Positions 7,688-14,512 of a stretch of 18,470 nucleotides of DNA are shown here, piece by piece. Within the stretch, counting starts at the first letter, position 1, and each line of letters starts with the position of its first letter. A program made the translations under genes and the position numbers. The notes beneath the pieces are model-generated. The model was not told the DNA's origin. It made no database searches and saw only the letters and a list, made by a program, of their open reading frames with translations. The stretch is taken from the NCBI GenBank assembly GCA_049671305.1, contig JBATUR010000089.1, positions 1 through 18,470 on the forward strand. Direction: 5' to 3'. The stretch comes from CADCTM01 sp049671305. GTDB taxonomy: Bacteria > Cyanobacteriota > Cyanobacteriia > Cyanobacteriales > Coleofasciculaceae.

Positions 7688-8251
7688 TTATATTTCACTT
7701 TGTCTTGTTTCGTCTGAATTCTTAAAGTTATGTTGCAAAGCTGAGAGAGGCACACCTAAAGCTTGAGATACCCGGACTTCAAAATCACGAGTCAGGTTAG
7801 AGGGGTTTGTGACGGCAGGATCGAGCATCGGTTCAACTAAAATAGTGAACATTCCCAAGCGGTTACCAGCCAAAACATCGGTGAATAAGCGATCGCCTAC
7901 CATTGCCACTTGCTGCACCGGCAAATTCATTGCCTCGACGGCTTTTTTGAGCTTACGTCGCGAGGGCTTGCGTGCACCTAACAGATAAGGTAAGTTTAGA
8001 GACTTAGCAATACTACTAATGCGAGTTTGACTAAGATTGTTACTGACCAGCCACACCGACGCCACAGGTTTAATTTGCTCAATCCAATGCCTCAATTCAT
8101 CAGAGGCTTGAGCGACCCGCAGCGGCACTATGGTATCATCCACATCAAGTACTAAACCTTTAAGCTGGTGATGCTTTAGTAGATCTGGGGTCAGACTAAA
8201 AATCGGTGCGCCAAGAAGTAAGTCAGGTTGTAAGTTTGAGATCCAGGACAT
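7688..8251 (-). CDS. YqeG-family HAD phosphatase (subfamily IIIA)
   Basis: 187 residues with the compact HAD layout lacking a cap: DVDDT (36-40, nucleophile Asp36 and acid/base Asp38), VWLVSNN (motif II, Ser70), GARKPSRR (Lys95) and MVGDRLFTD (Asp120, Asp125). The family includes YqeG of Firmicutes and is related to mitochondrial Gep4 and plant PGPP1, which dephosphorylate phosphatidylglycerol phosphate. A role as the missing PGP phosphatase of phosphatidylglycerol synthesis is therefore a fair inference, as this lipid is essential to thylakoids. It follows mltG on the same strand but is separated from it by a strong terminator, so it likely has its own promoter in 8252-8410. Confidence 0.92.
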   Translation of the reverse strand: MSWISNLQPDLLLGAPIFSLTPDLLKHHQLKGLVLDVDDTIVPLRVAQASDELRHWIEQIKPVASVWLVSNNLSQTRISSIAKSLNLPYLLGARKPSRRKLKKAVEAMNLPVQQVAMVGDRLFTDVLAGNRLGMFTILVEPMLDPAVTNPSNLTRDFEVRVSQALGVPLSALQHNFKNSDETRQSEI

Positions 8252-8410
8252 TATTGGTTATTTGTAAGCTTGCATTTATGTCGGCTAGGCTAGCAACTGG
8301 CTCATGATAATTTGAGCGTGTTTGCTTGAAGTCTTTTCTTTGTCTAGGGTACTTCCCTATATCCCAAATTGTCCTCCGTTAATACCCTTAATTGAGGGAA
8401 GCTTTTTGGT

Positions 8411-8451
8411 AAGAAAAATCAGGGGCGATGCCAATACCCCTGATTTTTCTT
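8411..8451 (-). terminator. Terminator of mltG
   Basis: Perfect 15-bp arms AAGAAAAATCAGGGG (8411-8425) and CCCCTGATTTTTCTT (8437-8451) around an 11-base loop lie ten bases past the mltG stop. Read on the minus strand, the T-rich 3' arm gives the RNA a U-rich end. The symmetrical sequence would work in either direction. Confidence 0.85.
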
Positions 8452-8460
8452 GGTTTGAAG

Positions 8461-9543
8461 CTAGGGAGAAGGTTTGGGCTGCGCTTCTATTTGTGCACGA
8501 ATGGCATCTCTAGCTGCTTCATGGGCGGCTAAGGTTTTATTAAAAATGTGAGTGCCGTCATAACGGGCGACAAAAAAGAGATAATCGGTATTTTCTGGAT
8601 AAAGGGCGGCTTGTAAACTAGCTTTGCCAGGACTAGCAATTGGAGTCGGTGGCAGTCCTGGGTTGAGGTAAGTGTTGTAAGGAGAATCTGTTTTGACCTG
8701 AGAATATGTTAAGGGTTGGTTCTTGGTTTGTCGAATACCCAGACCATATTCAACTGTGGGGTCAGTTTCTAACCTCATGCCTTTTCGCAAACGGGCAGTA
8801 AAAACACCCGCAATACGGGGACGTTCTGCTGGAATTACGGCTTCTTTTTCAACGATACTAGCTAAGGTTACCCATTGAGCCAAGTTAAGCTTGGTTTGTT
8901 GTTGCCCTTGTTGATAAATTGGCAAAGCCACTTGCTCAAAACGGTTGAGCATTTGTTCAATAATTTGTTGTGGCGTAACGCGATCGCTTGACAACTGATA
9001 GGTATCTGGGTACAAGTACCCCTCCAAGAAGGGAATACCATTAGGAAGCCAGGGGTATTTATCTCTAGGAATTTGAGTAATGGCAGTTAGAAAATCTTGC
9101 GCTTGGAAATATCCTAAAGATTCAAAGTAGCTTGCCATTTGGGTTAGTGACCAACCTTCAGGAACTGTGAAGGAAAGTTGCATAACTTCACCCTTCCAGA
9201 TTTTGTCAGCAATATCAGGCAGTGGCTTAGTTGGCGACAGCTTATAAGTACCTGCTTTATATCCACCTTCGCGGTTTTGCAGTTTTAGGCGATATGTCCA
9301 GAGTTTCCAGGCATAAGAAGAGCGAATTAAACCCGCCGACTCCAGGCTTTGACCAATTTGTTGAGCCCCTGTGCCTGCGGGAATTTGAATTTGGATCTCT
9401 TTTTCTGCCTCAGAGTTAGAAATATTGGGAGAGGGCGGCGACTGTACCCAACTCCACCATGCCCAACCTTGCCAGGCACATAGACCCATTATGGGAAACA
9501 AGAGTAGATAAAACGACCATTTCGAGATGCTTCTGACAGTCAT
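8461..9543 (-). CDS. mltG: Endolytic murein transglycosylase MltG
   Basis: About 360 residues from ATG at 9543; the frame is open to a TTG at 9561 (366 residues), a possible but less likely start. One membrane helix follows the N-terminus (WSFYLLLFPIMGLCAW...). A LysM-like region (IQIPAGTGAQQIGQSL) precedes the YceG/MltG catalytic domain: PEGWSLTQMASYF, FLEGYLYPDTYQL, LASIVEKEAV, DPTVEYGL and YNTYLNPGLPPTPIASPG. The Glu in SIVEKE (residue 238 from TTG, 232 from ATG) matches the catalytic Glu of E. coli MltG. The enzyme cleaves nascent peptidoglycan strands at the outer face of the inner membrane. It lies 32-50 bases after the DUF3727 gene and probably shares its transcript; a strong terminator follows. 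Confidence 0.95.
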   Translation of the reverse strand: MTVRSISKWSFYLLLFPIMGLCAWQGWAWWSWVQSPPSPNISNSEAEKEIQIQIPAGTGAQQIGQSLESAGLIRSSYAWKLWTYRLKLQNREGGYKAGTYKLSPTKPLPDIADKIWKGEVMQLSFTVPEGWSLTQMASYFESLGYFQAQDFLTAITQIPRDKYPWLPNGIPFLEGYLYPDTYQLSSDRVTPQQIIEQMLNRFEQVALPIYQQGQQQTKLNLAQWVTLASIVEKEAVIPAERPRIAGVFTARLRKGMRLETDPTVEYGLGIRQTKNQPLTYSQVKTDSPYNTYLNPGLPPTPIASPGKASLQAALYPENTDYLFFVARYDGTHIFNKTLAAHEAARDAIRAQIEAQPKPSP

Positions 9544-9593
9544 AGTAGGTGTAGTAAACAACCACTCTTTTTGATTACCAGCTATGGAGAGTT

Positions 9594-10187
9594 TTACTCT
9601 TCATCAAGATCATTAAACAGCCATTCATTAAGAATTGGCTGCACTTTTTGAATTTCTTCGGGCGATAGGAGTTCAGCTTGACCTGTTGGGCTCCGTCGCG
9701 CGGGAAATAGCAGGGGATCAAGGGGAGTGTAGACTTCGTACTTCTGTTCTTCATGATAGAAGCTAGCAAGAAACATTAGTTCTTCTGGCTCTAGTTTTAG
9801 ATCATCGTCTTCTATTTCAATAGTCAAAATGTCATCTTCGTCTACATCTTCGACAGATGGCATTTCGCCTGCCACAGTAAGAGTAAAGGCAGTACGTTTC
9901 AGTGCCAGATTTTGTTCAGCTAGCACTGCTTGGGCGTCCGAGAAAATTAGGTCAATCTCAGCATCGTCTTCGAGGAGGGTAGCATCAGTTGAGTCTTCGT
10001 CTTCCTCGTCGTCCCAGGCAACAATTTCTACTGGTGTATCTACGGGCATCAGCAGCAGGTATTGGGAACCTTCGACATCTAGGGAATGCTCGACGGAACA
10101 ATTTAATTGTCGTCCAGATTCATCAGTTAGTGTGACGAACTCGTTACTGGAATGCCCATTCTCTTGGGGTAATTCGGATGAGAACAT
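9594..10187 (-). CDS. DUF3727 family acidic protein
   Basis: 197 residues, strongly acidic, with runs such as WDDEEDEDSTD and EIEDDDLKLEPEE. The N-terminal part (about 16-50, FVTLTDESGRQLNCSVEHSL) resembles DUF1292-like beta folds, and the C-terminal half (LMFLASFYHEEQKYEVYTPLDPLLFPAR...) fits DUF3727, a family of cyanobacteria and plastid-bearing plants. No signal peptide or membrane helix is visible, so it is likely cytoplasmic. Its function is not known. It is the first gene of the minus-strand series and precedes mltG closely, which suggests co-transcription. The family assignment comes from recall of its typical sequence, not from a search. Confidence 0.85.
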   Translation of the reverse strand: MFSSELPQENGHSSNEFVTLTDESGRQLNCSVEHSLDVEGSQYLLLMPVDTPVEIVAWDDEEDEDSTDATLLEDDAEIDLIFSDAQAVLAEQNLALKRTAFTLTVAGEMPSVEDVDEDDILTIEIEDDDLKLEPEELMFLASFYHEEQKYEVYTPLDPLLFPARRSPTGQAELLSPEEIQKVQPILNEWLFNDLDEE

Positions 10188-10406
10188 GGCAGATTATGCT
10201 TCTATCAAGGTTCTTATGGGATAGGGAAACCGCCAACCTCACTCACCACCAGACGCTGGGTAGTAGGTCGCAAACATCAGGATATCACGGTACAGCATTC
10301 GGTAATCGTCGTTATTGAGTCTTGGCTAAAAATTTAAATAAAGGGCTTAACCTCTGACTAATTAAAAAGCGTCAGGGTTCTTTAAATACGTTGTATTTTG
10401 GACAAG
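10188..10406. other. Intergenic stretch upstream of the DUF3727 gene
   Basis: No gene seen. It should hold the promoter of the DUF3727-mltG unit. A short inverted repeat, AACCTCTGAC (10349-10358) with GTCAGGGTT (10371-10379), one base bulged, lies just past the stop of the GH13 remnant and may be its old terminator. Confidence 0.4.
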
Positions 10407-10716
10407 TTAAACTTTTTGGGTTTCCACAAAAATCTTTGCTTCATATTCTGGCAGATTAATCACGATTTCTTGGTTTGTGGCTTCAATTTGAGTGTCACTA
10501 CCACTCGCGCTACTCAGATCAAGGAAAATTAGAGATGTTGTATTGCGGCAAAGCTTGATCTGAGAAATTTGCCACGACGATCACAGGCTCATTTTTATCG
10601 TTCCAAAGGCAGTAAGCTAGTACTTTTACTTCTGCATCTTTGTGAAAAAAGTTAATAATGTTATGGGAATTTCTGTAATTTTTATAACACTAATTTATTA
10701 AGCTTTTTAGGCAAAA
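10407..10716 (-). pseudogene. Remnant of the C-terminal end of a second GH13 alpha-amylase-family gene
   Basis: The minus strand encodes a broken copy of the last ~90 residues of the intact neighbour at 11022-12674. From 10680 it reads ...EVKVLAYCLWNDKNEPVIVV and NISNFP, against EAKVFAYSRWNDQGSRIVVV and QVPNFP in the intact protein: 22 identities over 48 residues by eye. TGA at 10521-10519 ends that frame. Shifting one base continues with TNQEIVINLPEYEAKIFV, matching GEDGIMIDLGGYEAKVLV, up to TAA at 10409-10407. Upstream, FC-K-LI near 10716-10696 may extend the match across an in-frame TAG at 10692-10690. All of the catalytic domain is gone. It looks like an old tandem duplicate, deleted and decaying. 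Divergence of about 50% says the two copies were never, or are no longer, near-identical. Confidence 0.78.
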
Positions 10717-10828
10717 GACTAACTATAAAAAGAATTTTCGATTGTAATAAATAATGCTAAAGATAGATGTAACTAGCTGTATCTATAAAGAATATGGTGG
10801 CATAAGCATTAGATTCTTGAAACCTACA

Positions 10829-10924
10829 ATGAATACATTACAATGGACGCCCATGTTTTACAGTTTGAGTATAGGAGTAGGATTTATTTTGATTGGCTAT
10901 TACTTTGCGGCACTAATTTTTTAG
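10829..10924 (+). CDS. Possible 31-residue single-helix membrane peptide
   Basis: An ATG-to-TAG frame of 31 codons. The peptide starts MNTLQWTPMFYSLS and ends YYFAALIF, with a continuous hydrophobic helix at about residues 9-31 and no charged residue at all. This is the form of the many small one-helix proteins of cyanobacterial photosynthetic and respiratory complexes, but I recognise no family (not a clear PsbM, PsbX, PetL, PsaM or KdpF match). No Shine-Dalgarno is visible, and TATAAA at about 10784 is only a loose -10 candidate. It lies alone between a pseudogene and the GH13 3' end, on the opposite strand. An accidental AT-rich ORF is possible. Confidence 0.4.
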   Translation: MNTLQWTPMFYSLSIGVGFILIGYYFAALIF

Positions 10925-10959
10925 AAGAATAAAAGTGAGTTTACACTTCAATAATTGAG

Positions 10960-11018
10960 CAGCAGCCTTCAGAATTTGTATTAAAACTTGTTTCATCCGG
11001 CTGCTGTTAACGAAGGCT
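10960..11018 (-). terminator. Alternative hairpins at the 3' end of the GH13 gene
   Basis: CAGCAGCC (10960-10967) pairs with GGCTGCTG (10999-11006). The overlapping AGCCTTC (10964-10970) pairs with GAAGGCT (11012-11018). The two stems exclude each other. They begin a few bases past the GH13 stop, so transcript end formation is likely, but there is no T run. Confidence 0.35.
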
Positions 11019-11021
11019 AGT

Positions 11022-12674
11022 TTACTGCCAAACTAGGACTTTAGCTTCATATCCACCAAGGTCGATCATAATACCGTCTTCTCCAGCTTCTAGCTCATAA
11101 TTTGCTGTCCATTCATGCCATTTTCCTGCTTCAGGAAAGTTAGGAACTTGATAACCAGCTAAGAAGTTTTCTGAGAAATTAGCGACGACTACGATACGAG
11201 AACCTTGATCATTCCAGCGGCTGTAGGCAAACACTTTAGCTTCTGGATTTTCATGGATAAATTCAATGTTTTCGGTGTAGAGAGCATGATTGCTTTTGCG
11301 AAGATGGATTAAGCCTTTGCAAAACTCAAATAGACCTTTATTTGGCTCATTACCTAATAGTGCCCAATCAATTTTTGCTTGTTCTTGAGTATTGTATTTG
11401 TACTCACCAAATTCTTCTCCCATCCAAAGCAGAGGAACACCGACTGCAGTCATTGTAATCACAGCGCCTAATTTTCTACGCTTAAATGCTTCTTCGTCCA
11501 AAATGCCACGTTCACCTAATTCTGCTAAAACATGATTATGGTCATGATTTGTTAGGTAATTAACAACATTTGTAGAACCCAAAAAGCCTTGGCGCTTACA
11601 ATCAATTACATCCTTAAGGCGTTCTAAATCAAAAGTATCGCCGCAAATATGTTCTAAAACGCAGTGATAGAAACTATCATGCCAGCAAGCATCCATTGGA
11701 CCATCTACATTGGTAATGCTGGTAGTTTCAGGAATGTGTTCAGCAACAGTGTAAAACGGTTTTGCACCAGCGGCGTTTTTGGCTTCCTGAACAATCCAAT
11801 GCATGAAATCGTAGTTAGCAATTTGTCTTGCTGCATCGAAGCGAATGCCGTCAATGTGATACTCACTAACCCAGAAATTTGCGTGGTCGCCCATAAACTT
11901 TCGGGCTGGATAAGTTTCTAATTTTTCGTCATAAAGTTCGTAATTAAACTCTGGTCCCCAGTTGTTATCAGGGTCACGTGGTGAGTGGTGATACCAGTAA
12001 TCGTGGTCAATTTGGGTTAGGGGACTTTCAGCTTCTGAGTGGTTATAAATACCGTCCATAATCACTCGTATTCCTTTGCCATGACACTCATCAATTAGCT
12101 TTTTTAACTCTGCTGTTGTGCCATAACTAGACTCTGTGGCAAAGAAAAAGCGCGGGTTATAACCCCAACTATGATCGCCGGGATATTCTTTGACTGGCAT
12201 TAATTCAATGGCATTAATTCCTAAGTCAAGTAAATAATCTAACTTCTCGATTACGTGCTTATATTGTCCACGTACATAACGATCTGGTTCACCTCCCGAA
12301 AAGTCACCAACGTGTATTTCATAAATGACTAATTCATGATCAGCAGGTAGTGGCTTATCGTCATGTTTCCAAACATAAGTGTCAACAATTACTTCGCCAT
12401 CTTTAATGCGGATGTTGCCATTTTGTGTAGAATTATCGATATCTGTGGCGTAAGGATCGACGACTTCTACCCATTGATCTGGTTCAAAAAACCAAGACCT
12501 AGATTGAACTTTGAATTTATATTGATAAAGTCCATCTTCAAGATCAACTTTGACTCGGAAATAGCCATCTTTTCCTTTCTTCATGGGAATATCTTTCCAA
12601 TCAGAGAAAGAAGCAATTAAGGCGGCACCTTTGTTGTAAGGAGCAAATAATTTAAATTCTATAGAGTTTGCCAT
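11022..12674 (-). CDS. GH13 alpha-amylase-family protein, branching-enzyme-like
   Basis: 550 residues. N-terminal CBM48/early-set domain at about 5-105 (FKLFAPYNKGAALIASFSDW), then a (beta/alpha)8 GH13 domain at about 115-450 and a C-terminal beta domain. The GH13 motifs are intact: DGIYNH (207-212), DGIRFDAAR (nucleophile Asp280), TVAEHIPE (acid/base Glu312) and LTNHDHNHV (Asp378), so an active enzyme on alpha-glucans is expected. It is shorter than classical GlgB (about 630-760 residues), so I do not assign glgB; trehalose or malto-oligosaccharide enzymes are alternatives. A strong Shine-Dalgarno (AGGAG, 12683-12679) precedes ATG 12674. It has no HIP1 octamer over 1.65 kb, unlike most neighbours. 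A decayed second copy of its 3' end lies at 10407-10716. Confidence 0.93.
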   Translation of the reverse strand: MANSIEFKLFAPYNKGAALIASFSDWKDIPMKKGKDGYFRVKVDLEDGLYQYKFKVQSRSWFFEPDQWVEVVDPYATDIDNSTQNGNIRIKDGEVIVDTYVWKHDDKPLPADHELVIYEIHVGDFSGGEPDRYVRGQYKHVIEKLDYLLDLGINAIELMPVKEYPGDHSWGYNPRFFFATESSYGTTAELKKLIDECHGKGIRVIMDGIYNHSEAESPLTQIDHDYWYHHSPRDPDNNWGPEFNYELYDEKLETYPARKFMGDHANFWVSEYHIDGIRFDAARQIANYDFMHWIVQEAKNAAGAKPFYTVAEHIPETTSITNVDGPMDACWHDSFYHCVLEHICGDTFDLERLKDVIDCKRQGFLGSTNVVNYLTNHDHNHVLAELGERGILDEEAFKRRKLGAVITMTAVGVPLLWMGEEFGEYKYNTQEQAKIDWALLGNEPNKGLFEFCKGLIHLRKSNHALYTENIEFIHENPEAKVFAYSRWNDQGSRIVVVANFSENFLAGYQVPNFPEAGKWHEWTANYELEAGEDGIMIDLGGYEAKVLVWQ

Positions 12675-12678
12675 AAGA

Positions 12679-12683
12679 CTCCT
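12679..12683 (-). promoter_or_regulatory. Strong Shine-Dalgarno of the GH13 gene
   Basis: AGGAG on the minus strand lies 4 bases before ATG 12674. Few genes in this window have one this good, and it fixes the start. Confidence 0.75.
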
Positions 12684-12843
12684 GGTAATAAAATCTAGAA
12701 GTTGAAACGGATAAAGTTATTTTCTAGTATTTTAGGCTAATAAGAGATCGTTCGGAAGAGATAAACTTGCGTCTTCGTTGGTTATTGTGAAGGAATAGCA
12801 GTGAATCAGCTTCTGGTTTCAGTAACTTAAAAATAAGCGGTTT

Positions 12844-12871
12844 TTCGGCAATTTGCGCTGAGATTCGGCAA
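12844..12871. promoter_or_regulatory. Direct repeat TTCGGCAA upstream of the GH13 gene
   Basis: Two copies of TTCGGCAA, at 12844-12851 and 12864-12871, start exactly 20 bp apart, about two helical turns. They lie 170-200 bp upstream of the GH13 start, in the 235-base gap after ruvA. The spacing fits a regulator binding on one helix face, but chance cannot be excluded. Confidence 0.3.
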
Positions 12872-12909
12872 AATAGCTGTATTTAGTGAATATGCTAACA
12901 AGTGCCTGA

Positions 12910-13542
12910 TTATTGACTTAACCAAGCGATCGCACTTCTAATCCAATCTTCAGCATTCGTACTCTTAGCAACCAAAGCATCCTGACTGATGGCATGAAGC
13001 GCTTGTGCAACCTCATTATTCTCATAACCCAGTGCCAGTAGCGTCATTTCCACATCTTCAAAAATCGCTGGTGCCGGTCCATTAGTACTCACGGGCGTCG
13101 CCACTCCCGACAACTGACGCCATTCTGCCAGCTTAGTTTTGAGCTCCAAAGCAATACGCTCTGCGACTTTCGGTCCGACACCCGGAGTTTTGCGTAAAGC
13201 CGTAATATTACCCGTAACGATCGCTTGTACTAAATTCGGCAACCCCAATGTATCAATTAAAGCGATCGCCAGTTGAGCACCAATACCACTCACACTCACC
13301 AACTGCCGAAACAAATCTCGTTCAGCAGCAGAAGCAAAACCATATAATACCTGTTGTTCTTCGCGAATTTGCAAATGAGTAAAAACCTGCACAACTTCTG
13401 CTGACGGCGCCGGAAGTTCTTGTGACAAACGTCGCGGAATTTGCAATTCATAACCGACTTGGTTAACTTCCAAAATCAGCGTGATACGATTACCCGTACT
13501 TTTTACAATACCTGCGACTGTCCCTTTCAGAAAGCTGATCAT
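12910..13542 (-). CDS. ruvA: Holliday junction branch migration protein RuvA
   Basis: 210 residues, the normal size. Domain I is an OB fold at about 1-63 (MISFLKGTVAGIV, NQVGYELQIP). Domain II holds two helix-hairpin-helix motifs, VSGIGAQLA (from about 84) and TPGVGPKVAERIA (119-131), that grip DNA. Domain III at about 160-210 (VEMTLLALGYENNEVAQAL) contacts RuvB. RuvA tetramers bind four-way junctions and load the RuvB motor during recombination repair. Neither ruvB nor ruvC is adjacent, the scattered arrangement usual in cyanobacteria. ATG 13542 has no Shine-Dalgarno. It lies 95 bases after spp on the same strand, with only a weak hairpin near 13580-13605 in between. Confidence 0.97.
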   Translation of the reverse strand: MISFLKGTVAGIVKSTGNRITLILEVNQVGYELQIPRRLSQELPAPSAEVVQVFTHLQIREEQQVLYGFASAAERDLFRQLVSVSGIGAQLAIALIDTLGLPNLVQAIVTGNITALRKTPGVGPKVAERIALELKTKLAEWRQLSGVATPVSTNGPAPAIFEDVEMTLLALGYENNEVAQALHAISQDALVAKSTNAEDWIRSAIAWLSQ

Positions 13543-13637
13543 TTAGTTATTAATTAATTGTTCAAAAGTCATTTTCACCCCCCTATTTTCTAACTAAGGG
13601 GAGTGTAATTGTAAGCAGGTGCAATCAATGAGCAATC

Positions 13638-14393
13638 CTAACTAGCCAAAAAGCCAAAATGACCCAAGCCTTCCAAAATACCACCCGCACAAGATGAACC
13701 AGCTAAATAGCGATAATCTGCCGGATTTTCCTTGTACCATTGAACCAGTTCCGGTCGGGCATTGCCCACAATAATACCCCGTGACTCGCCGACACTAAAT
13801 AAAGCAATATCGTTGCCAGAGTCACCACAGGCAACTGTTCGCGTTTTGTCAATGCTCCATTTTTGCTGCAAAAATTGCACCGCCAAACCTTTATTAGCAT
13901 TAGTAGGCAAAATGTCAAGGTCTTTGCCACCACTGTAAATTAAATTAACAGATAAATTGCGATCGCTTAATTGCACTTTCAGTCGCGGCAAAACTTCTGC
14001 CGCCGCCGCTTCTGTCACCAAATAACTAACCTTAAAAGGACGCTGTTCAGAAAGTTCTTGTGGTACAAGGTCAGCATACTCACCAGCAATTGCCACTGCA
14101 ATTTCCCGATCCCAACCAACAGACAGCTTATCAGACCAAGCAGCATCAGGAAGATCATTATCATCATCCTGATAAATTTCCGTACCCACAGAAGCAATAA
14201 AAGCATCTGGCTTTAGAAGTTGCTTCTCTGCTTTCAATTGTAGATAAGAAACACGCGATCGCCCTGTAGCATAAACAATTTTTGTCCCATACTCCTGACG
14301 ATGCTGACTGAGTTTTTGGTTAAGTTGTTTGAGAGCATTGTCATCGCCCACCAAAGTATGATCTAAATCAGTTACAAATAAAAATGCTGTCAC
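13638..14393 (-). CDS. spp: Sucrose-phosphate phosphatase (HAD family)
   Basis: 251 residues, full length for the single-domain cyanobacterial form. It removes phosphate from sucrose-6-phosphate, the last step of sucrose synthesis. HAD motif I is VTDLDHTLVGDD (Asp9 nucleophile, Asp11), motif II lies in YATGRSR (Thr43), Lys168 is in NANKGLAVQF, and motif IV is CGDSGNDIALF (Asp191, Asp195). The cap region (SVGTEIY, GWDREIA) matches plant and cyanobacterial SPP. The start is GTG at 14393, preceded by AGGA about 5 bases upstream. A sucrose-phosphate synthase partner is not seen within the window. Sucrose serves as a compatible solute and, in filamentous types, as a carrier to heterocysts. Confidence 0.93.
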   Translation of the reverse strand: MTAFLFVTDLDHTLVGDDNALKQLNQKLSQHRQEYGTKIVYATGRSRVSYLQLKAEKQLLKPDAFIASVGTEIYQDDDNDLPDAAWSDKLSVGWDREIAVAIAGEYADLVPQELSEQRPFKVSYLVTEAAAAEVLPRLKVQLSDRNLSVNLIYSGGKDLDILPTNANKGLAVQFLQQKWSIDKTRTVACGDSGNDIALFSVGESRGIIVGNARPELVQWYKENPADYRYLAGSSCAGGILEGLGHFGFLAS

Positions 14394-14438
14394 TATTCCT
14401 GCTCATCTAACTTGCTCTTGTACAGCATTATTGTCCTA

Positions 14439-14483
14439 TAGTCCGACCATCTTCGCTTTAAAGAAAGCAAATTGCTCGGACTA
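14439..14483 (-). terminator. Hairpin between the TPR gene and spp
   Basis: TAGTCCGA (14439-14446) pairs perfectly with TCGGACTA (14476-14483), enclosing a second small stem GCTTT (14455-14459) with AAAGC (14464-14468). It lies about 30 bases past the TPR gene stop and 45 bases before the spp start. It has no T run, so it is either an end for the TPR transcript or leader structure of spp. Confidence 0.45.
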
Positions 14484-14512
14484 AATCAGCAAAAGCCAAC
14501 TACAACCCGATT

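Larger units (their letters stand above)
10717..11021. other. Gap between GH13 remnant and intact GH13 gene
   Basis: A strongly AT-rich stretch of 305 bases. It carries a possible 31-codon membrane peptide gene on the plus strand (10829-10924) and, at 10960-11018, alternative hairpins next to the 3' end of the GH13 gene. No trace of the missing catalytic part of the GH13 remnant is seen here. Confidence 0.5.

Noticed and set aside
8322..8513. 63-codon plus-strand reading frame
   Set aside because: It runs through the mltG terminator hairpin and the mltG C-terminus, with no Shine-Dalgarno and no recognisable protein features.
9575..9769. 64-codon minus-strand reading frame
   Set aside because: It overlaps the DUF3727 gene in another frame on the same strand; the DUF3727 frame has the conserved sequence.
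9829..10224. 131-codon plus-strand Ser-rich reading frame
   Set aside because: It is antisense to the acidic DUF3727 gene; Asp/Glu codons read backwards give Ser-rich frames.
11664..12620. Two 85-codon plus-strand frames (11664-11921 and 12363-12620)
   Set aside because: Both lie opposite well-conserved parts of the GH13 gene and resemble no protein family.
13703..14216. Three frames of 63-81 codons within spp
   Set aside because: They overlap the conserved HAD motifs of spp in other frames.
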